Origin: UBA5009 sp038043185
GTDB taxonomy: Bacteria; Bdellovibrionota; Bdellovibrionia; Bdellovibrionales; Bdellovibrionaceae
Direction of reading: 5' to 3'
DNA length: 64,000 nucleotides
Assembly: GCA_038043185.1 (NCBI GenBank)
Contig: JBBTCO010000013.1
Coordinates: 1 to 64,000, forward strand
A program made the translations under genes and the position numbers. The notes under the pieces were generated by a model. It saw nothing but the letters and a program-made list of their open reading frames with translations, ran no database searches and had not been told where the DNA came from. The number at the start of each line of letters is the position of its first letter. Position 1 is the stretch's first letter. Shown here one piece after another: positions 1 to 8,578 of the stretch.

Positions 1-66
1 GTTGGCTTGATACCCAGGCCGAAGGCCAAATATGGGCTTTGTTTGCCCTATACGCTGGAGACGTAT

Positions 67-1014
67 ATGAGTAAGGAATTCGAGCGCTTTCATGTTGTCG
101 ATCAACGCGGGCGGGAGCTGACTCGTCTCAACACCGATGTCATGTTTTACATCAACGTGCCCCTCAGAGAGATTCGGGATGAAGTACTTGGGATCATGGA
201 ACGGTTCTACCAACTCTGTCCCAGGGAAGCGCTCGGCTGGTATGCTACGGAGACGATGAAGCAATTCAAGCCCACCACAAGTCGAAGCTTCACGCTCCCT
301 AAAGTCTGGTGGAAGGACGGATCTCCCAGGAAAAACCTGCGTGAGCTGATGCTCAAGGGAGGGGCAGCGCATGATTCCGTTGGCACGTGCGGAATCTACC
401 TCAGAAGCGCGGAGCGCGAGGATAGCATTTTCAAACTAAAATCCAACTATCTGCGCTTCATGATTCCGGCTGATTTCATGGAGACAGGGTCCCAAGCATT
501 TGTCGATTTCGTCATTGCCGTAAGTAATCGGATCCCGTTTGTGTCGGGGCATGGGGGATTCGTCATAGAATGCAATCAGTACTTTCCTGAAGATGCTCAA
601 GGTGTGGCTTATCCATTGGCGATGCGTTATCAAGCGGTCGATATCGCCACGATGAGTCGCGGGCCATGGGCCGTCCGAGGCGAACGGATCAAAAACGTTG
701 GATGGTTGACGCTGATCGGCTCAGAGTTACTGGAGAAGGTTGGAGGGGGAAAGGCCTTGCAGCACAAGGCAAGCGATCGCTTGAGTCTGGTCGAAACGGC
801 CCATGGTGTGCTGATACAAGCGGGCCAGAAGCCTGTCCTGGGAGACGTAAATCGCCGCGAAGATCTTAGTGCGTTTGTCGATGCCTATCGACTAGTGGAA
901 CCTTTGCACAATGGCATTAAAGAGCTTTTTGCCCCCTTCAAGCTACCGGGTGATGCGGACGAAGTCGATGCCACTCAACGGTGGCTCATCCGTTTTCGGA
1001 AAAAGGGAGCGTGA
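67..1014 (+). CDS. TsiV-like type VI secretion immunity protein (DUF3396 family)
   Basis: The C-terminal half carries the signature of the TsiV/DUF3396 family: RYQAVDI, then IKNVGWLTLIGSELLEKVGG, then GVLIQAGQKPVLGDVNR, and a final WLIRF. Family members are cytoplasmic immunity proteins that neutralise a type VI effector made by the same cell. No effector is visible here; it may lie off the left edge. I chose the ATG at 67 because GGAG sits six bases upstream, but the frame is open to the window edge (a TTG at 7 is also possible), so the N-terminus is uncertain. Base composition is clearly richer in G+C than the DNA after 1.8 kb, which suggests transfer. The next gene overlaps its stop codon. 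Confidence 0.83.
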   Translation: MSKEFERFHVVDQRGRELTRLNTDVMFYINVPLREIRDEVLGIMERFYQLCPREALGWYATETMKQFKPTTSRSFTLPKVWWKDGSPRKNLRELMLKGGAAHDSVGTCGIYLRSAEREDSIFKLKSNYLRFMIPADFMETGSQAFVDFVIAVSNRIPFVSGHGGFVIECNQYFPEDAQGVAYPLAMRYQAVDIATMSRGPWAVRGERIKNVGWLTLIGSELLEKVGGGKALQHKASDRLSLVETAHGVLIQAGQKPVLGDVNRREDLSAFVDAYRLVEPLHNGIKELFAPFKLPGDADEVDATQRWLIRFRKKGA

Positions 1015-1796
1015 GTACAGTGCGCAGCAGTATATCACTCCCAATGGATCGAGAAAGTCAGCATCGCTGGTTCCTTCGCGTCCAGCCGGACTGTCCTGAA
1101 GAGTCATTCGGATCTTTCATTTCATTATTGCGTGACTTTGTTGTTCTCGGGAATGCCGGCGCCTTTGTGGCGAGTGATTCGGATGGCACGAGCTGTTTCA
1201 TGCGCATTGCTCGGGAGGACCGCACGGAGCGAGGCGTACTCGAACTTTTTGTGGACGTGGGGCATTGCGATGTCCGGTATGCTCGCATCCTGCGGAATAT
1301 CGCTTTCGGAATGGGTGAAATTGTAGAAAACCCCGTTTTAGAGTTTCGGGTTGAGCCTGCTAGTCGGAGCCCTAGGGAAGAACAATTAGTAGCAGAGGTA
1401 GACGCGGCAGAGGTAGAAGCAGGGCGTTTCTATCCGGAGGTCTCATCCAGACTGAGAGGCCAGATTCAGTTCCGGCAACCTCCGGACAACATGTCTGGGC
1501 GAAGAGTATCGTTGACCGCAGTGGATGAACTTTCTGTGCCGCTAGTAGAAGACTTGACCTTGCTCGTCGAGAAGTGGGGAACCGTGTTGGTTGTGGCATA
1601 CCCCAGTACGGAGGATGAACTCCGCGAGGGGCAGACGATGATCCTAAATGTTGAAGGCCGGCAACATGACGAGGCTACTTTTGAGGTTCTGATAGACAGT
1701 TTCATTGCTTCCGAGGCGGCTTTTTATTCACTCCTAAATCTTCTCGTTATTCGAGCCAGTCTGGATATGCAGGTCCTAAAGGTTGTCGTGGAATGA
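1011..1796 (+). CDS. Unknown protein coupled to the TsiV-like gene
   Basis: I do not recognise this product of about 261 residues. It is soluble, acidic, and lacks a signal peptide or membrane segment. The GTG at 1011 overlaps the TGA of the upstream gene (GTGA), which implies translational coupling. An alternative GTG at 1020 is better spaced from the GGGAG at 1005-1009, and an ATG lies at 1044. It shares the G+C-rich composition of the immunity gene, so the two probably arrived together. A second immunity or accessory protein of an effector locus is a reasonable guess, but nothing in the sequence proves it. Confidence 0.65.
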   Translation: MSTVRSSISLPMDRESQHRWFLRVQPDCPEESFGSFISLLRDFVVLGNAGAFVASDSDGTSCFMRIAREDRTERGVLELFVDVGHCDVRYARILRNIAFGMGEIVENPVLEFRVEPASRSPREEQLVAEVDAAEVEAGRFYPEVSSRLRGQIQFRQPPDNMSGRRVSLTAVDELSVPLVEDLTLLVEKWGTVLVVAYPSTEDELREGQTMILNVEGRQHDEATFEVLIDSFIASEAAFYSLLNLLVIRASLDMQVLKVVVE

Positions 1797-1801
1797 AAGC
1801 T

Positions 1802-1828
1802 GGAGTCCTCAGGGTTAGACTCCGTTTT
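1802..1828 (+). terminator. Weak intrinsic terminator candidate after the immunity pair
   Basis: A six-base perfect stem (GGAGTC at 1802-1807 and GACTCC at 1818-1823, ten-base loop) is followed by GTTTTCC. It lies six bases past the stop codon of the second gene. The stem is short and the T-run is poor, so this is only a candidate. Confidence 0.4.
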
Positions 1829-2392
1829 CCATCCGCCAAAACTGAGGGCGCGTGATCATGTCACGTGTCAGTACCGGCATCTTTCAAAAGGCAATCGGAA
1901 GCAAATGCCTGAGTGCTTATCAGAAATATAACTACAAAAAAATTGCTAAAAGTCATCTCTGTTTAACTCCTATACAAGTTGACAAAATAAGTCCCTATGG
2001 ATCTATTTGAACCGTACTATTTCGATTAAATATGGCCATTAGAATCTTATTGCAAAAATAATGCTACTGGTTTTGATGCGGCCATTGAACACTTGGATCT
2101 TAGCGGATAGGCTTAAAATAACATTCTGGCAAAAAATCGGGAGATTTCTCTCGATTTTAACTCATGCATAATTATACAAGGGCCCCAGCCCATCGCTAAA
2201 AAACCATTTTTCTGTTGTTCAAAAAAGCTCTCTGCCTACCTCTAATTTCGCTCTGGCATCTATAGGGCAAATTTAGGTTCATGGCGTCCGCTCTACGGGG
2301 TCGTGCCTGCACCCATTCTAATTTTAAATACCGATTTGGCCTAACCCGAACCCACCCCGCCGCTCTCTCTAGAGGAAATCTGTTGGGGTGTC

Positions 2393-2408
2393 ATGTCGGG
2401 GTCGACAT
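2393..2408. promoter_or_regulatory. Possible upstream activator site (palindrome)
   Basis: ATGTCG and CGACAT form a perfect six-base inverted repeat around a GGGT centre. It lies about 146 bases upstream of the -24 element of the sigma54 promoter, a usual distance for an enhancer bound by an NtrC-type activator. The activator is encoded immediately downstream, so this may be its own site. Short palindromes occur by chance, so confidence is low. Confidence 0.32.
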
Positions 2409-2553
2409 TTTACGAATTTATAACCCCTTATGAAACTTTTACAGGATGAGTCCACCACCATAGACTTTTGGGCTTCAGTCCCGTCTTTACTAAGCCGCTA
2501 TGTTTTCATGAACTTATAGTGATTTCTTTGGGTTAGCGAAGACCGGAGTCTTA

Positions 2554-2569
2554 TGGCACGTATCTCGCT
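2554..2569 (+). promoter_or_regulatory. Sigma54 (-24/-12) promoter of the peptide-signalling operon
   Basis: TGGCAC, five bases, then TCGCT gives the invariant GG (2555-2556) and GC (2567-2568) separated by exactly ten bases, as required for RpoN promoters. There is one mismatch (TCGC for TTGC) in the -12 box. Transcription would start near 2580, leaving a leader of about 17 bases that carries the GAGGGG ribosome-binding site (2585-2590) of the downstream ATG at 2597. The first gene encodes a sigma54 activator, so the operon is probably autoregulated. Confidence 0.72.
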
Positions 2570-2596
2570 TTAGTGATCTGTCATGAGGGGCGCATA

Positions 2597-4000
2597 ATGG
2601 AAAAACGGGGAACGATTTTAGTCGTAGATGACAACAAGGCTTTTCTCGAAATCATTGAGAAAAGTTTGGAGTCAGACTACCGGGTAGTAAAAACAAATGA
2701 CGCCACGGCTGCAGTTAATCTCATCGGACACTACCGACCTGACGTTCTCGTTTTAGATATAGACATGCCTGAGCTTAGCGGCCTTGATATTCTTCGTCAT
2801 GTCGGCCAACGATCTCCAGGCTTTCCGGTAATCATGCTTACGGCGGAATCAAATGCCTCTGTAATCGTAAAGGCTATACAGTCGGGTGCATTTGATTATG
2901 TCGTTAAGGACAGAAATTTTGAGGACCTTCTTCGAGTCAAAATTGCCGCTGCGATGAAAGTTACCACCGTTAAAAAAGAACTTTCTAATAGATTTTCGCG
3001 GGACTTTAAAAAACATGAAATTATCGGAATTTCACCGATAGTCACGAAACTCAAGTCAGAAATTACACCCTTGAAAGGCACAAATATAACAGTCCTCATC
3101 ACCGGAGAAAACGGAACGGGTAAGGAGCTGATCGCGCAGAACTTGCATTTTCAAGAAAATGATCCCACCAGAAAAATGATTGCGGTCAATTGCAGTGGCA
3201 TTATTTCAACACTTTTTGAGAGCGAAGTGTTTGGCCACGTCCAGGGGGCATTCACTGGCGCTTCTCAAAATAAAAAGGGCTTTTTTATTGAAGCTGATGG
3301 CGGAGATATATTTCTTGATGAAATTGGAGAGCTGTCCTTAGAGACACAGGCGAAATTACTTCGAGTTCTCCAAGAAAGAGTTGTTACCCCAGTGGGAAGC
3401 TCAAAAGAAATTCCTATAAACGTGAGAATCATTGCGGCTACTAATAAAAATCTAGAGGCGATGGTCAGAATGGGAACATTTCGTCAGGATCTTTATTTTA
3501 GGTTGAATCAAATGACAATTCGAGCGCCCTCTCTTCGAGAGCGCCCCGAAGACATTATATTTTTGGCAAAGGCTTTTGCAAATAAACATATTCCTGGCGT
3601 GAAGTTCTCAAAAGAGGCTGCGGCTGCATTAGAAAATCATCTGTGGCCAGGAAATATTCGTGAGTTAAGAAATACTATTGAGCGGGCCTGTATACTTCTT
3701 CAAAACTCAACGAAAGAAAGAATCGAGCCCGAGCATTTAAAACTTACCGATCAGGGCGTTCTTCTTGGCGATGTAGTTCTTCCATCGGACATTATTCCTA
3801 AAAATGAAGAGGATGTATCGCCGTGGTCCTACAAAAAGGCGACAGAATGGATTGAAAAAATTTACTTTCAAAAAAGTATTGAAGTTTTTCGGGGAGATAA
3901 TCGTAAAATTATTGATCGTCTTGGGGTGAGCCGCGCTTTTTATTTTAAGAAAAAGAAAGAGCTGGGCCTTATTGAGGGCACAGAGGGAGTTACGCGGTGA
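2597..4000 (+). CDS. Sigma54-dependent response regulator (NtrC family)
   Basis: The 467-residue protein has all three NtrC-type domains. The receiver domain (about 1-120) has acidic residues D11/D12, phosphoacceptor D54, T82 and K104. The AAA+ domain has Walker A GENGTGKE (170-177), the sigma54-contacting GAFTGA loop (217-222), Walker B GGDIFLDEIG (235-244) and LRERPED. A C-terminal Fis-like helix-turn-helix includes LGVSRAFYFKKKKELGL. It should drive RpoN promoters when phosphorylated. I chose ATG 2597, preceded by GAGGGG, over the GTG at 2573, which would fall upstream of the predicted transcript start. It heads the operon; its likely kinase is the gene at 6685. Confidence 0.95.
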   Translation: MEKRGTILVVDDNKAFLEIIEKSLESDYRVVKTNDATAAVNLIGHYRPDVLVLDIDMPELSGLDILRHVGQRSPGFPVIMLTAESNASVIVKAIQSGAFDYVVKDRNFEDLLRVKIAAAMKVTTVKKELSNRFSRDFKKHEIIGISPIVTKLKSEITPLKGTNITVLITGENGTGKELIAQNLHFQENDPTRKMIAVNCSGIISTLFESEVFGHVQGAFTGASQNKKGFFIEADGGDIFLDEIGELSLETQAKLLRVLQERVVTPVGSSKEIPINVRIIAATNKNLEAMVRMGTFRQDLYFRLNQMTIRAPSLRERPEDIIFLAKAFANKHIPGVKFSKEAAAALENHLWPGNIRELRNTIERACILLQNSTKERIEPEHLKLTDQGVLLGDVVLPSDIIPKNEEDVSPWSYKKATEWIEKIYFQKSIEVFRGDNRKIIDRLGVSRAFYFKKKKELGLIEGTEGVTR

Positions 4001-5178
4001 CACCAAGCAGGGCCACATTTCTTTTTTATTCAGGATTACTTTTATCTTCAGTGGGCAGTCTTGCATTTACGACCAGTCTTGTCGCGTTTATGCTTAAGAG
4101 CGAATTTTCTCTGGCGTCTATTGGTTTGATTTTGGGACTACAGCGCCTTCTTCCCATTTTGGTTGTGGGTATCTGGGGCCATATTAGTGATTGCCTCAGT
4201 CCAAAAATAACGGTGATAGTTTCAGAGATTATTGCAGCGGCAGCATCTTTTGCGCTTTTGCTCCTTTGGAAGGGCCAAGATACGGCTTATACAATGTTCT
4301 TAGCCGTGTGTGTGCTTCGATCATTTTTGATGTCATTTCAGCTAGGAAGCCGATCTAAAATCTCAAAATTACTTAGCGATGGACAGTATTCATCAAATTC
4401 GAAACATGCTATTTGGCTTATGAAGGCCACACAAGGAGCAACCTTATTTGGTGGCGCCGTCGCATTTGTGATAATCAAAAACTTTAGTTTAGAAACGGCT
4501 ATTATTTTTGATCTAATAACATTTTTACTTAATGGTTTTATAATCTACACAATTCCTTTAGAGAATTTGGCGCCTGAAGATCAACCTCAGGAGACAGAAC
4601 CTTGGTATAAGAAATTCAGTGATTTATTTAAGTTTAATAAAGACGCGGCGATTTTAGATATTTTATTGGCGCTTTCGCTATTTGGATGGGCTGCTTTTTC
4701 GGCGCGCCTTGCAGGGGCCGACCAATCTTGGAATGCCCTGTTTACGGCGAGCTACGGCTTGGCAGTATGGATTGCTGGGTTTATGGAAAGATCCTTCGCG
4801 CAAAAAATTAACAGCACACCCTTTTGGATAGCACTTTCGCTATCTTATTTGGGACTGGCTATATTTAATGGGCCACATTACTCGACGCTCATAATTGTTT
4901 TTCTAAGAGACATCTCATACTGGATTATCCTGCACAGAATATCGAGTCACATTCAGCATGACTCTCCGATTAAGCTTATGGGGGGAATTTCCAGTGCCCG
5001 CTTTACGATTATGGTTACCATTTTATCTTGCGGTGAAATGATTGTGGGCGCGTGGTCTAAATTTGTTCCGTTATGGGCGGATTCGGGGTTGCGGGCATTT
5101 GTGGCGTTAACAGTTGGTTTAGTTTTATTGACAAGAGGATCTCAAGCGGTGGTGGCAAATGACCGGCCAGCACTTTAA
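3997..5178 (+). CDS. MFS transporter, probable exporter of the peptide product
   Basis: A 393-residue polytopic membrane protein of the major facilitator superfamily, with about twelve hydrophobic segments. The loop after the second segment reads GHISDCLSPK, a degenerate form of the MFS GxxxD(R/K)xGR/K motif. The overall look is that of the drug and siderophore exporter branch (EntS-like). It starts with GTG overlapping the TGA of the response-regulator gene, so the two are translationally coupled. Because a precursor-like peptide and a modifying enzyme lie in the same operon, I infer export of the modified peptide, but the substrate cannot be read from the sequence. Confidence 0.85.
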   Translation: MTPSRATFLFYSGLLLSSVGSLAFTTSLVAFMLKSEFSLASIGLILGLQRLLPILVVGIWGHISDCLSPKITVIVSEIIAAAASFALLLLWKGQDTAYTMFLAVCVLRSFLMSFQLGSRSKISKLLSDGQYSSNSKHAIWLMKATQGATLFGGAVAFVIIKNFSLETAIIFDLITFLLNGFIIYTIPLENLAPEDQPQETEPWYKKFSDLFKFNKDAAILDILLALSLFGWAAFSARLAGADQSWNALFTASYGLAVWIAGFMERSFAQKINSTPFWIALSLSYLGLAIFNGPHYSTLIIVFLRDISYWIILHRISSHIQHDSPIKLMGGISSARFTIMVTILSCGEMIVGAWSKFVPLWADSGLRAFVALTVGLVLLTRGSQAVVANDRPAL

Positions 5179-6688
5179 AAAGTTAGCGTTGGCGGCCTTA
5201 ATAGTCGCTGTCGCAGCTTGTACGAAACAGGAAAATAGAAGTATGGATTTAAAAATTAATATACCTGAAGTAAGCATAAACTTTGATCCACAAAAAATGG
5301 AAGACATGTTTTCCATGATGATAGCTTTACAACTTTTTCGTGGTCTTATGCGATATGATGCTGCCGGAGAAATTAGGTCAGACCTTGCCGCAAGCTGGGA
5401 GGAGTCCACAGACCATCTGACCTATAAATTTAAGCTTAAAGATATGACTTTTTCCAATGGAAAGCCCATTACAAGTCGCAATGTTCAAATGAGTTTTGCA
5501 AGAATGTTTTTTCTCGGATCTTCAATGGCGGCAGATATTGACTATATTGTAGGGGCCAAAGACTTTAAATCGACTCAGGATATTTCAAAGCTTGGCGTGC
5601 GTCCTATAAATGACAAAGAGATCGAATTCAAACTTAGCCATCCGTCAGCGCTTTTTCTAAAACATATTGCGGTGGTCGACTGCGCTATTCTCCCAATTGA
5701 TAGCTTCAAAGAAGAATTGGATCTAAGTTCAGGAGGGTCTTTTAGTGGCCCATATCGAATAAAAAACAGCCTTGAAAAGAGCAAATTTCATCTTGAAAAA
5801 TGGCGACCTGATGCTCTCGATAGCGCTAGCCCGCCTAAAGAAATTGTATTTTTCAAAAGCGCCGCTTCTGGAATCAATCTAGCTATAGACGGAAAAACTG
5901 ATAGTTTAGACTATCAGCTTGTTACTAAATCGCAGACGGTTAATTTTGAAAAAGACGGTTGGGTGAGCTCGCCGACCGAGCTGACCGGCGAAACCTTCGT
6001 GATACTAAATCCTAAGTATGTACCTTTTGAGGTTCGCAAATCTCTATATCTAAAAACGAATCCCAATGAATTGATCCGAATTCTTGGCGAGCCGAAGTTC
6101 AAGGCGGCCTTTGGTTTGATACCCACGGGTTTTCCCGGCGAACTCTCTTACGCTGACATTTCTGACCTACATAAAAGTAACTTCGAATACAAAGGTAAGA
6201 AAATCAGCTTCAAGCTTGATTTCGAGCCCGAGTCTGAAATGAGCGTCAAGACCGCCGACTGGCTAAGAAAAACTTGGTCCTCAGATAGCATCGAGGTTGT
6301 CCTAAACGGGATTTCAAAGGGCGAAAAGCTTCAGCGAATGTTTGAGAAAAAAGCCGAGGCGACAATTGGACGTAAAGGCATTGACTATCCAGATGGCTTT
6401 TCTGTCCTGACCTATTTTAAAGGCCAATATGGTTCAAATTATTTTCATGTCGAGGATAAAAAAATTGATGCGGCGATCGCCCAATCGCTTCAGGAAGTTG
6501 ACGGGCCAAAGAGATCAGCTTTCTATAAAAATATCCAAAAATTAATCCTTCAGCACTATACGAATATTCCTTTGCTTTTCGGATCTCAGGCATCCGGCCT
6601 GTGGTCTTCTAAAGTTAAGAGCGTACCATCGCATCCAATGGGCATACACACGATGCCATTTGAAGTCATTGAAATGAGGGCCCAGTGA
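5159..6688 (+). CDS. Peptide-binding lipoprotein (SBP_bac_5, OppA-like)
   Basis: The N-terminus is a lipoprotein signal with lipobox VAAC (Cys21). The rest (509 residues total) follows the family 5 extracytoplasmic binding-protein pattern: an early ITSRNVQMSFARMF segment, and a C-terminal region ending in NIPLLFGSQASGLWSSKVK. Such proteins capture oligopeptides in the periplasm. There is no permease or ATPase gene beside it, so a role in sensing rather than uptake is likely. The reading frame overlaps the MFS gene by 20 bases and its own stop overlaps the kinase start, so all are one unit. Threonine at +2 of the mature lipoprotein would permit outer-membrane sorting under the E. coli rule. 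Confidence 0.88.
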   Translation: MTGQHFKKLALAALIVAVAACTKQENRSMDLKINIPEVSINFDPQKMEDMFSMMIALQLFRGLMRYDAAGEIRSDLAASWEESTDHLTYKFKLKDMTFSNGKPITSRNVQMSFARMFFLGSSMAADIDYIVGAKDFKSTQDISKLGVRPINDKEIEFKLSHPSALFLKHIAVVDCAILPIDSFKEELDLSSGGSFSGPYRIKNSLEKSKFHLEKWRPDALDSASPPKEIVFFKSAASGINLAIDGKTDSLDYQLVTKSQTVNFEKDGWVSSPTELTGETFVILNPKYVPFEVRKSLYLKTNPNELIRILGEPKFKAAFGLIPTGFPGELSYADISDLHKSNFEYKGKKISFKLDFEPESEMSVKTADWLRKTWSSDSIEVVLNGISKGEKLQRMFEKKAEATIGRKGIDYPDGFSVLTYFKGQYGSNYFHVEDKKIDAAIAQSLQEVDGPKRSAFYKNIQKLILQHYTNIPLLFGSQASGLWSSKVKSVPSHPMGIHTMPFEVIEMRAQ

Positions 6689-8460
6689 AATTAGCTAGCC
6701 ACATTGAGCGACAGTTTAATAAAATTCTTTTTATCAGTATTTTATCGGGCGCGATGTCAGTTCTTGTATTCAGCTATTTCTCGGCGAAAAATGATTGCGA
6801 AAACGCGGTTGAGTTTATTGTGGCTCATGTGAGGGCCGTGTCGGAATCTCAAGTTAATGCGCAAAATGTCAGCGAAATAGATAAGGACGTTAATCTTGTC
6901 TATGCTGCTTGGAAAAAAACCCAGAATCTAGATTTTAGAATTCGAGTATTTTTAGACGAGACGCTTGTCGCTCATGCCGGTCAATTGGCGCTTTTTTCTG
7001 GGCCGTCAAAAGGGATTGCTAAATATGAAACGCTACCATCGGGCCAAAAACTTAGAATAGAGGTACAGGCGTCACTGTTGAATACTATGTTAATTGCATT
7101 GGTCGGGCTACTTACCATCTCTGGTTTTTTGTTTTTGCTGCTTGGATTTTTGAAAAAAAATATAACCAGGACTGTGAAGGAAATTACAATGCCACTTGAA
7201 ATGAGAGTACGGTGGCTTAATTCGGCCTCGGCGACACTACAGGAGTCAATTAAAGGTGGCTACAATGTGGCGACGTCGGATATTACTGAGATGAAAGATT
7301 TAGATCGCTCTCTTGAGTGTTTGTTTGGCCAAGTTTTAACCTATGAGAAGGATCTTGCAAAGAAGAGTTTTGACGACGGTCGAATTAGAATTGTTAACAC
7401 CGTTGTTCATAATTTAAAAAATCTTATTGTTGTGTTTGAGCATAGACTAAAAAGAGCAGAGTCTTTAAGTGACGTTGATAAATGTAAATTTGAAGATGTA
7501 TTGGCGCAGATCCAAGATCTTTCGTCCAAAATTCTTCTGACGAATAAGCCTATTGATAGCTTGAGCATAAATGAAAAATTTAACCTCGTTAAATCGGTGA
7601 GGCGAGTTGTTAGCCAGAAAAAGGAAACACTTAACTACAATGACCAAAAGTCCCTGAGTCTAAATATTGAGACGTCACATCTTGCCGAGATTATCATTGA
7701 TGGTCCACGAGCAGAGTTTGAGGCCGCCCTAAACAATATAATTACAAATTCATTTGAAGCCACGGTGGGATCAGACCACGTTGTTGTGTCAGTTTCGGTA
7801 GAGAAGGGCATTGCAACCGTGAGTGTTATAGATACAGGGAAGGGAATTCCTGAAAACATATTACCGTTATTAGCGTCAGAAGGTAAAACTTTTTCTAAGC
7901 CAGGGGGAAGTGGCCTCGGCTTATTTCATGCTCGGTCAACCATTGAGGGACAGATGCATGGTCGCCTAATTATTGATTCAAAAGAAATGAAAGGCACTAC
8001 GGTAACGCTAACGATTCCGCTTTCTGCAAAAGAAGCGGTCTCGCCTTTTGCGGTCAGAATTTTTCCCGGCATGAATTTAGTTTTAGTTGATGATGACCCA
8101 TTAATTCATAATACATTTAAAAATATTTTAAACGAAACTATAAGCAATATAAAAATCAGTTCTATTTTTTCAGAAAGCGAGCTCAGTCAATGGTTCAAAC
8201 AAAATGGCCCCGGCGAAATTGGGTCACGATTTTATTTGTTTGATTACAATCTAAAGAGTGAGACGACAAATGGATTAAAACTTATCGAAAAATATGGTCT
8301 GGCGCTAGAGTCTTTACTTGTGACGGGGGACGCCGATAGACCTGAAATTCAGATAGAAGCAAAAAAACTTGGGGTTAAAGTAGTTTCAAAGGACGAGATT
8401 GAGAAAATCAAGTTTATGCCTTTGGAGACTCATGAGCTCCAAGATGCGGGATTGATGTGA
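6685..8460 (+). CDS. Membrane hybrid histidine kinase with C-terminal receiver
   Basis: Two membrane segments (about 13-33 and 132-154) flank a periplasmic domain of roughly 100 residues. The probable phosphoacceptor is H242 in VVHNLKNLI. The ATPase domain has an N-box NNIITNSFEA (about 349-358), G1 DTGKGIP (383-389) and G2 GGSGLGLFH (about 408). A receiver domain occupies about 463-580, with LVDDDP, phosphoacceptor Asp in YLFDYNL, a following LVTGD and SKDE lysine. Its GTG start overlaps the lipoprotein stop (GTGA). I infer it senses the lipoprotein or the peptide it holds and phosphorylates the NtrC-type regulator at the head of the operon. Confidence 0.92.
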   Translation: MKLASHIERQFNKILFISILSGAMSVLVFSYFSAKNDCENAVEFIVAHVRAVSESQVNAQNVSEIDKDVNLVYAAWKKTQNLDFRIRVFLDETLVAHAGQLALFSGPSKGIAKYETLPSGQKLRIEVQASLLNTMLIALVGLLTISGFLFLLLGFLKKNITRTVKEITMPLEMRVRWLNSASATLQESIKGGYNVATSDITEMKDLDRSLECLFGQVLTYEKDLAKKSFDDGRIRIVNTVVHNLKNLIVVFEHRLKRAESLSDVDKCKFEDVLAQIQDLSSKILLTNKPIDSLSINEKFNLVKSVRRVVSQKKETLNYNDQKSLSLNIETSHLAEIIIDGPRAEFEAALNNIITNSFEATVGSDHVVVSVSVEKGIATVSVIDTGKGIPENILPLLASEGKTFSKPGGSGLGLFHARSTIEGQMHGRLIIDSKEMKGTTVTLTIPLSAKEAVSPFAVRIFPGMNLVLVDDDPLIHNTFKNILNETISNIKISSIFSESELSQWFKQNGPGEIGSRFYLFDYNLKSETTNGLKLIEKYGLALESLLVTGDADRPEIQIEAKKLGVKVVSKDEIEKIKFMPLETHELQDAGLM

Positions 8461-8491
8461 ATATAAATAAACTAAATAATAGGGAGGTGCT

Positions 8492-8578
8492 ATGCAAGAA
8501 GTCGTAATTATTAACCTGGATCAACTCGAAGCTGAGGCTGAATCTTATGAAGCAGGCAACAGTTCCGGCGGCTGGTAA
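8492..8578 (+). CDS. 28-residue candidate RiPP precursor peptide
   Basis: A short frame missed by length cut-offs, with an excellent ribosome-binding site (GGGAGG at 8482-8487, four bases before ATG). Residues 2-17 are acidic and hydrophobic and include LDQLEAEAE, which resembles the leader helix of class II lanthipeptide precursors. The last eleven residues are SYEAGNSSGGW, rich in Ser and Gly with a terminal Trp. There is no cysteine, so lanthionine rings cannot form; Ser18, Ser24 and Ser25 are the candidate targets. The gene overlaps the LanM-like kinase gene by 32 bases in another frame. Precursor status is inferred from size, composition and context. Confidence 0.78.
   Translation: MQEVVIINLDQLEAEAESYEAGNSSGGW

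Larger units (their letters stand above)
1797..2553. other. Long gene-free region between the immunity pair and the sigma54 operon
   Basis: About 750 bases hold no convincing coding region. A 50-codon frame starting at ATG 1858 has a poorly placed ribosome-binding site and I reject it. Base composition drops from G+C-rich to A+T-rich near 1.9 kb, marking the likely border of the transferred segment. Near the right end lie a small palindrome (2393-2408) and the sigma54 promoter, listed separately. Confidence 0.6.

Noticed and set aside
1858..2010. A 50-codon frame starting at ATG 1858 as a second precursor peptide or small gene.
   Set aside because: The possible ribosome-binding site is badly spaced, codon use is not gene-like and it lies on the far side of a composition boundary from the peptide operon.
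3737..4066. A 109-residue minus-strand frame across the end of the response regulator gene.
   Set aside because: It is antisense to clearly conserved HTH codons and has no family features or ribosome-binding site.
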